Source: Sphaerotilus microaerophilus
Lineage (GTDB): Bacteria; Pseudomonadota; Gammaproteobacteria; Burkholderiales; Burkholderiaceae_C
Direction of reading: 5' to 3'
DNA length: 64,000 nt
Assembly: GCF_023734135.1 (NCBI RefSeq)
Contig: NZ_AP025730.1
Location: 2,976,001 to 3,040,000 of the forward strand
This document shows, in pieces, positions 26,733 through 35,803 of this stretch. The position numbers and the translations under genes were made by a program. The notes under the pieces were generated by a model. That model was not told the origin of the DNA and ran no database searches. It saw only the letters and a list, made by a program, of their open reading frames with translations. Every line of letters begins with the position of its first letter. The first letter of the stretch is position 1.

Positions 26733-29177
26733 ATGTCCGATCAAGAAAATCCGCGTTCCGACTTCTCTCCAGCCCCGTCGTGGAGGGAGAGGTTGGCCGT
26801 TGCCTGGCGGCGTCTGCAGGCCGATCCGCGGGCGCGGCGGGCGGCCATTGTGCTGGGCAGCTTGGCCGCAGGCAGCCTGCTGCTGCTGGGGGTGGCTGCC
26901 GCGGCCATCCTGCCGCAACTGCCTTCGCTGGACCAGGTGATCAACTACCAGCCGCGCCAGCCGCTGCAGGTGGTGACGCGCGATGGCGTGGAGATCGCCC
27001 AGTTCGGCTCGGAGCGGCGGCAGTTCATCCCGGTCGCGCAGATCCCGCAGCGCATGAAGGACGCAGTGATCGCGGTGGAGGACGCGCGCTTCTACGAGCA
27101 CCACGGCGTTGACCCGGTTGGACTGGGGCGGGCCGCTTGGGCCGCGCTGACCGGCGGGATGCGCCAGGGCGCCTCCACCATCACGCAGCAGGTGGCGCGC
27201 AACTTCTTCCTGTCGTCGCGGCGCACGGTCGAGCGCAAGCTCAAGGAGGTGATGCTGGCGCTGCGCATCGAGCAGCAGTTGAGCAAGGATCAGATCCTGG
27301 AGCTGTACCTGAACCAGATCTACCTCGGGCACCGCTCCTACGGGTTTGGCGCGGCGGCACAGGCCTACTTCGGCAAACCGCTGGACCGGTTGTCGATCGC
27401 CGAATCGGCCATGCTGGCGGGGCTGCCGCAGAACCCGGCCTACGCCAACCCGATCACCAACCTGGAGCGCGCCACCAACCGGCAGCGCGTGGTGCTGCAG
27501 CGCATGCTGGTGACCGGCAAGATCACCCAGGCCGAGCACGACGCCGCCCGGGCCGAGAAGCTGGTAATCCGGCCGCGTCAGGCCACCTCGGTGCACGCCG
27601 AGTACGTGGCCGAGATGGCGCGGCGCTCGGTGTTCGAGCGCTATGGTGAGCGGGCCTACACCGAGGGCTTCAAGGTCACCACCTCGCTGATCGCGGCGGA
27701 CCAGCAGGCCGCCTGGGCGGCACTGCGGCGCGGCATCCTGGACCACGACCGCCGCCAGGCCTGGCGCGGTCCGGAGGACCAGGAGGATCTGAGCGCCGAT
27801 GCCGGCCCGGGCAGCGCGGCGGTGGCGCAGGCGCTGAAGGACCACCGCGACGACGAGGAGCTGCGCGTGGCGATCGTGCTGCAGGCCAGCCCGAAGGAGA
27901 TCAGCGCCCAGCTGGCCACGGGCGAGGTGATCTCGATCACCGGCGATGGCCTGCGCTGGGTGCAGGCGGCCCTGGCGCCCAAGGCGACCAAGCCGCTGGC
28001 GATCACGCGTGGTGCGATCCTGCGGGTGGTGCTGCAGGGCGCCAAGGGCGGCAAGGCGGCCACGGGAACGGCGGCGCAGGTGCCGGCCTGGTCGGTGTCG
28101 CAGTGGCCGCAGGTGCAGGGGGGGCTGGTGTCGCTGGACCCGGCGACCGGGCGGGTGCGCGCGCTGGTGGGGGGCTTCGACTTCACGCGCCAGCCGTTCA
28201 ACCACGTCACCCAGGCCTGGCGCCAGCCGGGGTCGAGCTTCAAGCCCTTCCTGTACTCGGCGGTGCTGGAGCACGGCATCATGCCCGCCACGCTGATCAA
28301 CGATGCGCCGCTGGAGAACGCCGATGTCGAAGGCGCCTGGAACCCGCAGAACTACGACGGCGAGTTCGCCGGCCCGCTGACGTTGCGCCAGGCGCTGGCC
28401 AGGTCCAAGAACCTGGTGAGCATCCGCCTGCTGCGCCACATCGGCCTGACGCAGGCCCTTGGCTGGGTGAGCCGCTTTGGCTTTGATGCCGCCAAGCAGC
28501 CCGACAACCTCACGCTGGCACTCGGCGCGGGCAGCACCACGCCGATGCAGATGGCCGGCGCCTTTGCGGTGCTGGCCAACGGGGGCTTCAAGGTCGACCC
28601 GCTGGTGATCGAGCGCATCACCGACGTGCAGGGCCGGGTGGTCTACGAGGCGCCGCCTGCGCCACCGCTGAGCGAGGAGCTGCGCGTGCTGCCGGCGCGC
28701 AACGTCTTCCTCACCAACCAGCTGCTGCAGGAGGTCACGCGCAGCGGCACCGCGGCACGGGCCCAGGGCGCGCTGCGCCGGCCGGACCTCTACGGCAAGA
28801 CCGGCACCACCAACGACTCGGTGGACGCCTGGTTCGCTGGCTTCCAGCCCAGCGTGGCGGCGGTCGTCTGGCTGGGCTACGACGAGCCGCGCAGCCTGGG
28901 TGCGAAAGAAACCGGCGGTGGCCTGGCCCTACCGATCTGGATCAGCTACATGGACCGGGCGCTGCGCGGCGTGCCGGTGGCCTCGATGCCCGTGCCGGAC
29001 GGCGTGACCGACAGCGGCGGCGACTGGCTCTACAGCGAGTACGTCAGTGGCGGCTTCGTACGCAGCATCGGCATGGATACCGCCGCGGATGCGGCTGCCG
29101 AGGCAGCGAGTGCGCCCTCGGCCGGCCTTCCGGCTTCAGCGGTCCCCCTGGCGCCCCCGGCGGCCAGTGGCCACTGA
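26733..29177 (+). CDS. mrcA: Penicillin-binding protein 1A
   Basis: A bifunctional peptidoglycan glycosyltransferase/transpeptidase of 814 residues anchored in the inner membrane (span ~38-60). The glycosyltransferase domain has VEDARFYEHHGVD and QGASTITQQVARNFFLSS. An OB-like insert lies between the domains, as in 1A proteins. The transpeptidase has the serine motif GSSFK, the SKN motif (RSKNLVSIR) and KTGTTND. ATG at 26733 (MSDQENPRSD) gives the normal short cytoplasmic tail; an upstream in-frame GTG/ATG would add 40 residues of low-quality sequence. The 271 bases before it hold no other gene. Confidence 0.93.
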   Translation: MSDQENPRSDFSPAPSWRERLAVAWRRLQADPRARRAAIVLGSLAAGSLLLLGVAAAAILPQLPSLDQVINYQPRQPLQVVTRDGVEIAQFGSERRQFIPVAQIPQRMKDAVIAVEDARFYEHHGVDPVGLGRAAWAALTGGMRQGASTITQQVARNFFLSSRRTVERKLKEVMLALRIEQQLSKDQILELYLNQIYLGHRSYGFGAAAQAYFGKPLDRLSIAESAMLAGLPQNPAYANPITNLERATNRQRVVLQRMLVTGKITQAEHDAARAEKLVIRPRQATSVHAEYVAEMARRSVFERYGERAYTEGFKVTTSLIAADQQAAWAALRRGILDHDRRQAWRGPEDQEDLSADAGPGSAAVAQALKDHRDDEELRVAIVLQASPKEISAQLATGEVISITGDGLRWVQAALAPKATKPLAITRGAILRVVLQGAKGGKAATGTAAQVPAWSVSQWPQVQGGLVSLDPATGRVRALVGGFDFTRQPFNHVTQAWRQPGSSFKPFLYSAVLEHGIMPATLINDAPLENADVEGAWNPQNYDGEFAGPLTLRQALARSKNLVSIRLLRHIGLTQALGWVSRFGFDAAKQPDNLTLALGAGSTTPMQMAGAFAVLANGGFKVDPLVIERITDVQGRVVYEAPPAPPLSEELRVLPARNVFLTNQLLQEVTRSGTAARAQGALRRPDLYGKTGTTNDSVDAWFAGFQPSVAAVVWLGYDEPRSLGAKETGGGLALPIWISYMDRALRGVPVASMPVPDGVTDSGGDWLYSEYVSGGFVRSIGMDTAADAAAEAASAPSAGLPASAVPLAPPAASGH

Positions 29178-29195
29178 TTCGCGCCGAATGCGCCT

Positions 29196-30311
29196 GTGAC
29201 GATCGCTGCCCCCCCGGCCCTGAGCCTGCATGCCGGCCCGCGCGCGCTGGCTCATCTGCGTGAACATGGCCTGCGCCCGCAGGACGTGCGTGCGGTGCCT
29301 GCGGCGGCAGGGGGGCCCAAGGGCCTCGCGCTCAACCCGCTGGACCGCTTCCTGTTCGGCCGCTGGCTGCGCGGCCCGGGCCCGAGCGTGCACCTGGTGG
29401 GTGCCAGCATCGGCGCCTGGCGCATGGCCTGCGCGATGCTGGACGATGCCGACGCCGCCCTGCGCCGCTTGGCCGAGGACTACATCGCCGAGAGCTACGA
29501 CCCGCCCACCGGGCAGGCGCAGACCGCCACCAACGTCAGCCTGCGCTTCGGCGAGCTGCTGCGCGCCCACTTCGACGACCGTGCCGGCGAGATCCTGAAC
29601 CACCCCCGGCTGCGCCTGCACGTGGTCACGAGCCGCGGCCGGCATGGGCTGCTGCACCGCGAGCAGCGCGGGCGCACCGTCGCGGGCTATCTGGGCGCCT
29701 ACGCGACCAATGCAATGAGCCGCCGCGCCCTGGGCGCCTGGCTGCAGCGGGTGGTGTTTTCCGACCCGCGCGAGCCGCTGCCGCTGGTCCTGTCGGATTA
29801 CCCGACCGCACAGGTGGCGCTCACGGCCGACAACCTGCAGCCGAGCATCCTGGCATCCGGCTCGATCCCGTTCTGGCTGCGCGCAGTGCACGACATCCCG
29901 GGCGGCCCATCGGGCGCCTACTGGGATGGCGGCATCACCGACTACCACCTGCATTGGCCCTGGTCCGGCCTGGCGGTGGACGAGGCAAGCGCCGGGCTGG
30001 TGCTGTACCCGCACTTCTCGCCGCAGCTGATCCCCGGCTGGCTGGACAAGGCCTGGAAGCGCCGCCACCGAGCCAGCCCGTGGCTGGACAACCTGATCGT
30101 GCTCTGCCCCGACCCGGCCTGGGTGGCGACCCTGCCCGGCGGCAAGCTGCCCGACCGGCAGGATTTCAAAGCCCTGCCCACCGAGCAGCGGGTGCGCCAC
30201 TGGCGCCAGGCGGTCGCCGAGAGCCAGCGCCTGGCCGACGAGTTCGAGGCCTGGATCGCGGCCGGCTGCCCGATCGACCGGGTGCGGCCACTGGCTGGGT
30301 GCGCTGGCTGA
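29196..30311 (+). CDS. Patatin-like phospholipase/acylhydrolase
   Basis: A 371-residue protein with the patatin nucleophile elbow GASIGAWR (GxSxG, about residue 70) and the catalytic Asp in YWDGGITDYH (about 250). The start is a GTG at 29196, 18 bases after the PBP1A stop, so it is probably co-transcribed with it. It likely hydrolyses lipid acyl chains in the cytoplasm or at the inner face of the membrane. No signal peptide. Confidence 0.85.
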   Translation: MTIAAPPALSLHAGPRALAHLREHGLRPQDVRAVPAAAGGPKGLALNPLDRFLFGRWLRGPGPSVHLVGASIGAWRMACAMLDDADAALRRLAEDYIAESYDPPTGQAQTATNVSLRFGELLRAHFDDRAGEILNHPRLRLHVVTSRGRHGLLHREQRGRTVAGYLGAYATNAMSRRALGAWLQRVVFSDPREPLPLVLSDYPTAQVALTADNLQPSILASGSIPFWLRAVHDIPGGPSGAYWDGGITDYHLHWPWSGLAVDEASAGLVLYPHFSPQLIPGWLDKAWKRRHRASPWLDNLIVLCPDPAWVATLPGGKLPDRQDFKALPTEQRVRHWRQAVAESQRLADEFEAWIAAGCPIDRVRPLAGCAG

Positions 30312-30326
30312 CCCGGGCCCCGCTGT

Positions 30327-31316
30327 TCAGGCCACGCTGCGCAGGCGCATCTGGCCCGGCAGCGGCACGCTGCGGCGCAGCACGCTCTCTGCCAGCCACA
30401 TGGCCGAGTTGCGGCCGCGCTCGGCCACGTAGGGCAGGGGCAGCTGCTGGTAGTCGTCGTTGAAGACCTCGAAGCTGTAGTCGCCGCGGTAGCCCATGGC
30501 GTCGAGCTTGCGCACCAGCTCGGCCAGCGCCTGGCTGTGCACGCCCTCGCCGGGGAAGACGCGGAAGTGCCGCGCCGTCTCCATGCGCTCCTGCGCGGTG
30601 CGGGTCTCCTGCCACATGAAGTCGGCCAGCTGCACCAGGTAGATCCTGGCCGGGTCGACGTCGTCCAGGCACTGCAGCGCCGTGTTGGTGGCGAAGACGT
30701 GATAAGAGTCGACACCGATGCCGAGGTTGGGCATGTCAGCACGTTCCACCGCCTCCCAGGCCTGGTGCATCTCGTTGATGTGGCGGCCCCAGGACAGCGC
30801 CTCGAACGCCACCTTGATGCCCTGCGGCAGGGCCAGCATGGCCAGCTTGCGCAGGTCACGGGCGATCACGTCCAGGTCGCCGCTGGCGTGCTGGGAGGTC
30901 GAGCTGCAGGCCAGCAGCACCTTGGCGCCCAGCGCGCGGGCCATGCCGATCATCTGCTTGGCGATGTCGACCTTGTAGCCGTGCAGGTGCCCGGTATCCG
31001 TGGCCCCCAGGTCGCCTGCGGCGCCCGCCCCCCGAGGGGGACCGCCGGGGTTGGGGCGGCCCGGCCCCCGGCTCAGCCCTTCGAAGTCCCGCAGCACCTG
31101 GAAGCCGGTGACGCGCAGGCCCGAGGCCTTGACCGCCGCCACCGCGGCGTCGATGCCCTGCGGGTGGCCGACGATGTCGCGCGCGGCGAGCATCACCTGG
31201 CCGAAGCCGGCCGCCTTCATCGCCGCCAGCTTGGCCTCCAGCGGGCCGGCCAGGGTGATGGTGTCCATGCCGAAATCGGCGATGTGGGCCGAAGCGACGC
31301 TGCGCTGCAGGTTCAT
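30327..31316 (-). CDS. Sugar phosphate isomerase/epimerase-family protein, 3-dehydroshikimate dehydratase-like N-half
   Basis: An AP-endonuclease-2-type TIM barrel of 329 residues. The Glu of KVAFEALSWGRHIN, the Asp/His of GIGVDSYHVFATN and the Glu of GDYSFEVFND are the metal-binding positions used by 3-dehydroshikimate dehydratases of the QuiC/AsbF type. Known Pseudomonas QuiC1 proteins fuse such a barrel to a hydroxyphenylpyruvate-dioxygenase-like domain; here that domain is the separate gene immediately upstream. About residues 80-105 (SRGPGRPNPGGPPRGAGAAG) is a Gly/Pro-rich insert absent from the fold and encoded by a GC-rich repeat element. Last gene of the leftward quinate/shikimate operon; it probably forms protocatechuate. 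Confidence 0.82.
   Translation of the reverse strand: MNLQRSVASAHIADFGMDTITLAGPLEAKLAAMKAAGFGQVMLAARDIVGHPQGIDAAVAAVKASGLRVTGFQVLRDFEGLSRGPGRPNPGGPPRGAGAAGDLGATDTGHLHGYKVDIAKQMIGMARALGAKVLLACSSTSQHASGDLDVIARDLRKLAMLALPQGIKVAFEALSWGRHINEMHQAWEAVERADMPNLGIGVDSYHVFATNTALQCLDDVDPARIYLVQLADFMWQETRTAQERMETARHFRVFPGEGVHSQALAELVRKLDAMGYRGDYSFEVFNDDYQQLPLPYVAERGRNSAMWLAESVLRRSVPLPGQMRLRSVA
31018..31078. repeat. GC-rich dispersed repeat inside the isomerase gene
   Basis: On the minus strand this segment reads GCCGGGCCGCCCCAA, then CCCCGGCGG, then CCCCCTCGGGGGGCGG. It closely resembles 57067-57130 in the MFS gene. Both copies contain a CCCCC(N)CGGGGGG inverted repeat and keep the host frame open, coding Gly/Pro/Ala-rich peptide. 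Similar repeats are, as I recall, scattered through Burkholderiales genomes. Confidence 0.6.
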
Positions 31317-31337
31317 GGTGCGTTCTCCGGAGGCTGC

Positions 31338-32228
31338 TCAGCGCGGGTCGTGGACGAACTCGAAGGTCGGGCCGGTGTCCGACGGCCGCGTCAGCGCGCC
31401 GCGGCTGCCGCTGTGCACGCCCGAGGGGGACTCGACGAAGTCCACGCCGCGCGCCTTCAGGACGGCCACCGAGGCCAGCACATCCGGCGTGCCGAAGGCC
31501 ACGCGCTGCAGCAGTTCCTCCGGGTCGATGTCGATCGCATCCGGCGCCGGCTCGATCAGCTGCCAGTACAGCGTGCCGCAAGGGCTCGCCAGGATGCGGC
31601 CCTGGGTCAGCACGCCGAAGCTCTGTTCCGCCGGCAGCTCGGCAAAGCCGAACAGCTCGCCATAGAAGGCGCACCAATCGGCCAGCCGGTCGAAGCCGAT
31701 GTACTGCACGATGCCGAACAGGTGCAGGTTGGCGATGGCCGGCGGGCGTGGGTCCACCGTGGGGATGGGCACGAAATCGACGTCGTAGATCGAGAACTCG
31801 CCGACCCGGTCGACGAAGTAGATGCGGCTCGCGCCCACGCCATGGATGGCGGGGATGTTCAGCTCCATCACCTCGACCTGGGTGGGCACGCCCCAGGCGC
31901 CCAGCTCCAGCACGCGCCGGTAGGCGCTGGCGGCGTCGCGCACGCGAAAGGCCACCGCGGCTATGGCGGCACGGTCCGGCAGCGGCGGGTCCTCCGGTGC
32001 GCGGTGGGCGTTGACGATGATGTTCATGTCGCCCTGGCGGTACAGCAGCACCTCGCGCGAGCGATGGCGCGCCACCGGCCGGAAGCCCAGCCGCTCCAGG
32101 CTCTGGCCGAGCGTCTGCGGCTTGGCCGTGGCGTACTCGATGAACTCGATGCCCTGCAGCCCGAGCGGGTTGGGCAACTCACCCAGGGCTTCGCGGGAAT
32201 CCTTCGGGAGGGGGGCGGGACGGTTCAT
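31338..32228 (-). CDS. Hydroxyphenylpyruvate-dioxygenase-like VOC protein (QuiC C-half)
   Basis: A 296-residue protein with two vicinal-oxygen-chelate modules, as in 4-hydroxyphenylpyruvate dioxygenase (GIEFIEYATAKPQTLGQSLE, NLHLFGIVQYIGFDRLADWC, AFGTPDVLASVAVLKARGVD). It lacks the length of true HPPD (~355). Its place next to the dehydratase barrel and a quinate/shikimate dehydrogenase matches the C-terminal domain of fused QuiC1 enzymes, so it is probably a partner of the next gene rather than a tyrosine-catabolic dioxygenase. Start at 32228 has a nearby GGCAG-type weak ribosome site. Confidence 0.75.
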   Translation of the reverse strand: MNRPAPLPKDSREALGELPNPLGLQGIEFIEYATAKPQTLGQSLERLGFRPVARHRSREVLLYRQGDMNIIVNAHRAPEDPPLPDRAAIAAVAFRVRDAASAYRRVLELGAWGVPTQVEVMELNIPAIHGVGASRIYFVDRVGEFSIYDVDFVPIPTVDPRPPAIANLHLFGIVQYIGFDRLADWCAFYGELFGFAELPAEQSFGVLTQGRILASPCGTLYWQLIEPAPDAIDIDPEELLQRVAFGTPDVLASVAVLKARGVDFVESPSGVHSGSRGALTRPSDTGPTFEFVHDPR

Positions 32229-32314
32229 GTCGGGCAGATCCTCGTCTTGGGTGTCGTCGACCGGTCAAGCCGGGTTGGCTGTGGGCGGCAAGGTGCCACC
32301 GGTGCGCAGTGGCG

Positions 32315-33220
32315 TCAACCGTTCTGGCGCTCGCGCTCGGCGAGCAGGTGGTGGAAGTGGCGCTCCACCCGGGCGGCATCGGCGGTGCGGCCGGTGAACA
32401 GCTCGAAGGCGCCCAGCGCCTGGCCCACTGCCATGCCGCCGCCGTCGCTGATCGGGCAGCCGATGGCACGCGCGGCCTGCAGCAGGGCCGTTTCGAGCGG
32501 GAAGTACACCACTTCGGAGACCCACAGGTCCGGTCGCAGCAGCGCCGCATCCAGCGGCAGGCCGGGCAGCTTGGCCATGCCGGTGGGCGTGGCGTGGATC
32601 AGCCCGGTGGCGCCGGGCATGGCCTCCTCGGCGCTCTGGCAGGCACGGGCGCGCTGGCCGTCGTAGCGGGCGTTCAGCTCCAGCGCCAGGGCGGTGGCAC
32701 GGGCGAGGTCGGCATCGACGATGCGCAGCTCACCCACGCCCAGGCGCAGCGCGGCATGGGCGATCGCCGCACCCGCGCCGCCGGCACCCAGCAGCACGAC
32801 GCGTGACAGATCGGCCTCGGGCAGCGCACGGCGGAAGCCCCGTGCCCAGCCGGAGCCGTCGGTGTTGTGGCCGGTGAGGCGGCCGTCGCGGATCACCACG
32901 GTGTTGACGGCGCCCATGGCCCGGGCTTCGTCGGAGAGCTCGTCGAGCAGGGGGATCACCGCCTGCTTGCAGGGGTAGGTGATGTTCAGGCCGGCGAAGC
33001 CGATCTTGCGCGCGGCGTCCAGCAGGCCCGGCAGGTCGACCGCCGAGCCGTGGAATTTCTCCAGGTCGATCAGCTGGTAGTGCAGGCGCAGGCCGTGGTG
33101 GCGGGCCTCTTCCTGGTGCATCGCCGGGGTGAGCGACTGCTGGATGCCCGCGCCGATCAGGCCGAGCAGCACCTGGGGGCGGGCCGGCTCGAAGGCGACG
33201 GCGTCAGGCGTGGGAGTCAT
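32315..33220 (-). CDS. aroE: Shikimate/quinate dehydrogenase
   Basis: A 301-residue enzyme of the AroE/YdiB family, reversibly oxidising shikimate or quinate with NAD(P). The substrate site is seen as GAGIQQSLTPAMHQ and GLNITYPCKQAVIPLLDE (catalytic Lys), with the GHNTDGSGW Asp. The dinucleotide fold is LLGAGGAGAAIAHAAL. It sits in an operon with a TRAP importer and two dehydratase-like genes, which points to catabolism (quinate/shikimate to dehydroshikimate) rather than aromatic amino acid synthesis, so a second biosynthetic aroE is expected elsewhere. ATG at 33220 chosen by family length. Confidence 0.88.
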   Translation of the reverse strand: MTPTPDAVAFEPARPQVLLGLIGAGIQQSLTPAMHQEEARHHGLRLHYQLIDLEKFHGSAVDLPGLLDAARKIGFAGLNITYPCKQAVIPLLDELSDEARAMGAVNTVVIRDGRLTGHNTDGSGWARGFRRALPEADLSRVVLLGAGGAGAAIAHAALRLGVGELRIVDADLARATALALELNARYDGQRARACQSAEEAMPGATGLIHATPTGMAKLPGLPLDAALLRPDLWVSEVVYFPLETALLQAARAIGCPISDGGGMAVGQALGAFELFTGRTADAARVERHFHHLLAERERQNG

Positions 33221-33334
33221 GGCGTAGGAACGACAACGTCCCGCCCGGGCCGTCTGGGCGACCCGGACCTGGACTGGGGCAGGGATGTGGAGAAAGGCGA
33301 GCGGGCGGCGGCGCGGTGGCGCCACCGCGCCGGC

Positions 33335-34330
33335 TTATTTGCGCAGCTTGGCCAGCTCGGCCTGCAGCTCGGTCACCGTGGCAGCGATGGCCGCACCGTG
33401 CTTCTCGACCACCGGCTTGAGCTTGTCGCGCAGCTTGGCCTGTTCGGCGGCGGAGAACTCGCTGACCTGCATGCCGGCCTTCTGCAGTTCCTGCAGGTCA
33501 TCGGCGGACTTGTCCCGGTTGACCTTGCGCTGGTAGGCGGAGGCCTCGACGGCGGCGTCCTTCAGCACCTTGCGGTCGGCTTCGGACAGGCCGTCCCAGA
33601 TCTTCTTGCTGAAGATGATCGACTGCGGGTTGTACTGGTGGTTGGTGACCGTGATGTGCTTCTGCACTTCATAGAACTTGTTGGCCAGGATCACCGACAG
33701 CGGGTTCTCCTGCCCGTCGATGGCCTTCTGTTCCAGACCGGCGTAGACCTCGGGGAAGGCCATCGGCGTGGGGTTGGCGCCCAGGGCCTTGACCCAGTCG
33801 ACGTTGATCGCATTGGGGATCACGCGCAGCTTCAGGCCGGCCAGGTCCTCCACCGTCTTGATGGCGCGCTTGCTGTTGGTGATGTTGCGAAAGCCCAGCT
33901 CCACATAGGCGAGGCCGATGATGCCCTTGTCGGCCAGCAGGGCGTGCAGCTTCTGGCCGAAGGGGCCGTCCACCACCGCGTCCGCTTCCTTGGCGTTGGC
34001 GAACATGAAGGGGAAGTCGAACACCTCGAAGGCCTTGACCTGCGAGGCCAGGATGCCCGAGTTCAGCTGCACGAACTCGATCGTGCCGCCCTGCAGCGCC
34101 GACACGTTGGCCGCATCGCCGCCCAGCGTGCCGCCGGGGAAGACGTTGACCTTCATCTTGCCGCCCGACTTGGCAGCGACCAGCTCGGCGAACTTCTGGG
34201 CACCGATCTCCAGCGGGTGGCCCTTGGGGTTTTGCAGGGCGAACTTGAAAGTGCGCTCCTGGGCAGCAGCCAGGCCGCAGGCGGCCAGGGCGACAGTGGC
34301 CAGCACGGTCTTGATGAACAGACGCTTCAT
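33335..34330 (-). CDS. TRAP transporter substrate-binding protein, DctP family
   Basis: A periplasmic binding protein of 331 residues. A signal peptide ends at LAAA|QERTF. The DctP signature is visible (FAELVAAKSGGKMKVNVFPGGTLGGD; KLRVIPNAINVDWVKALGANP with the carboxylate-binding Arg; EVYAGLEQKAIDGQENPL). A GGAGA lies 6 bases before the ATG at 34330. The two membrane subunits are encoded upstream. Operon content suggests quinate, shikimate or dehydroshikimate as ligand. Confidence 0.92.
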   Translation of the reverse strand: MKRLFIKTVLATVALAACGLAAAQERTFKFALQNPKGHPLEIGAQKFAELVAAKSGGKMKVNVFPGGTLGGDAANVSALQGGTIEFVQLNSGILASQVKAFEVFDFPFMFANAKEADAVVDGPFGQKLHALLADKGIIGLAYVELGFRNITNSKRAIKTVEDLAGLKLRVIPNAINVDWVKALGANPTPMAFPEVYAGLEQKAIDGQENPLSVILANKFYEVQKHITVTNHQYNPQSIIFSKKIWDGLSEADRKVLKDAAVEASAYQRKVNRDKSADDLQELQKAGMQVSEFSAAEQAKLRDKLKPVVEKHGAAIAATVTELQAELAKLRK

Positions 34331-34503
34331 GGATGTCTCCAATTCAGGATGGAACGTACGCAGGGCATGGCGTGCCGGGTGGGGCGTACCAGGGTCACCC
34401 GGCAAGAGAAAGGTCTTGTCCAGCGGGCGCAGCGGATCCGGCTCCGCGGGTCGGCTTGCAGGCCGAACGGCTGGACCGGCGTCCGCCGCCACGGGGGTGG
34501 GCC

Positions 34504-35784
34504 TCAGTTCGCAAACCACTTGGCGGGGCCGGTGACCAGCCAGGGGAAGAACACCATCAGGAACATGACGATGAACTGCGCGGTCATGAAGGGGATGACG
34601 CCCCGGGTGACCTCGTCCATCTTCATGCGCCCGACGCCGGCCACCACGTTGAGCACGGTGCCCACGGGCGGGGTGATCAGGCCGATGGCGTTGTTGATGA
34701 TGAACAGCACGCCGAAGTAGACCGGATCGATCCCCGCGGCCTTGACCACCGGCATCAGCACCGGGGTCATGATCAGGATGGTGGGCGTCATGTCCATCGC
34801 CGTGCCCACGGCCATCACCAGCACCATGATGGCGATCAGCAGCAGCGTCTGGTTGCCCATGAACGGCTGCAGCAGGGCGATCATCTTGCTCGGGATGTCG
34901 GCCACCGTGATGAGCCAGGCGCTGACCATCGCCGCAGCCACCAGGAACATGATCACCGCAGTGGTCTTGGCCGCGGCCACGAACACCTCGTGCAGTTGCC
35001 GCCAGTTCAACTCACGGTACACCAGCGTGGACACCAGCAGGGCATAGACGGCGGCAACCACGGCGGCCTCGGTGGGCGTGAACACGCCCATCTTCAGGCC
35101 CACGATCACGATCACCGGCAGCACCATCGCCCAGGTCGATTCCCGCAGCGCCTGCCAGCGTTCGGCAGCCGTGGCCTTCTTGGGCGGCTGGATGTTCTCC
35201 TTCTTGGCCACCCACCACCAGGCGATCGCAATCGACAGGCCCATCAACAGGCCCGGCACGATGCCGGCCAGGAAGAGCTTGGAGATGGACACGTTGGCCG
35301 CGACGCCGAAGATCACGAAGCCGATCGACGGAGGAATCACCGGAGCGATGATGCCGGCCGAGGCGATCAGGCCGCCCGACTTGGCCTTGTCGTGGCCCGC
35401 GGCCACCATCATCGGCAGCAGCAGGGCGGCCAGCGCGGCGGTGTCAGCCACTGCGGAGCCCGACAGCGCTGCGAGCATGCAGGCTGCCAGGATGGCCACG
35501 AAGCCCAGGCCGCCGCGCTTGTGGCCCACCAGGGTGAGCGCCAGCTTGACGATGCGCCGGCTCAGGCCGCCCACGTTCATGATCTCGCCGGCCAGCATGA
35601 AGAAGGGCACCGCCAGCAGCGGAAAGGAGTCGGCCCCGTTGATCACGTTCTGCGCCAGGATCTGCGCATCGAACATGTCCAGGTGCCACATCAGTGCCAC
35701 GCCCGACAGCAGCAACGAGTAGGCGATCGGCACGCCTAGCGCCATGGCCGCCAGCAGCGAGCCCAGGAAGATGAAGATGGTCAT
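34504..35784 (-). CDS. TRAP transporter large permease, DctM family
   Basis: A 426-residue inner-membrane protein of about 12 spans. The sequence MLAGEIMNVGGLSRRIVKLA, GSAVADTAALAALLLPMM and ITPPVGTVLNVVAGVGRM are typical of DctM. It is 19 bp downstream of the small subunit gene and forms the transport channel driven by the sodium gradient. About 170 bp separate its stop from the binding-protein start. Confidence 0.93.
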   Translation of the reverse strand: MTIFIFLGSLLAAMALGVPIAYSLLLSGVALMWHLDMFDAQILAQNVINGADSFPLLAVPFFMLAGEIMNVGGLSRRIVKLALTLVGHKRGGLGFVAILAACMLAALSGSAVADTAALAALLLPMMVAAGHDKAKSGGLIASAGIIAPVIPPSIGFVIFGVAANVSISKLFLAGIVPGLLMGLSIAIAWWWVAKKENIQPPKKATAAERWQALRESTWAMVLPVIVIVGLKMGVFTPTEAAVVAAVYALLVSTLVYRELNWRQLHEVFVAAAKTTAVIMFLVAAAMVSAWLITVADIPSKMIALLQPFMGNQTLLLIAIMVLVMAVGTAMDMTPTILIMTPVLMPVVKAAGIDPVYFGVLFIINNAIGLITPPVGTVLNVVAGVGRMKMDEVTRGVIPFMTAQFIVMFLMVFFPWLVTGPAKWFAN

Positions 35785-35803
35785 CGCGGTGATCCAGCGC
35801 TGC

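Noticed and set aside
26136..28439. Very long minus-strand open frame opposite the PBP1A gene
   Set aside because: It is Arg/His/Gly/Leu-rich with no recognisable fold and mirrors the codon pattern of mrcA, whose motifs are unmistakable.
31338..32228. Annotation as true 4-hydroxyphenylpyruvate dioxygenase
   Set aside because: Too short and placed in a shikimate/quinate operon beside the dehydratase barrel; better explained as the detached C-half of a QuiC-type enzyme.
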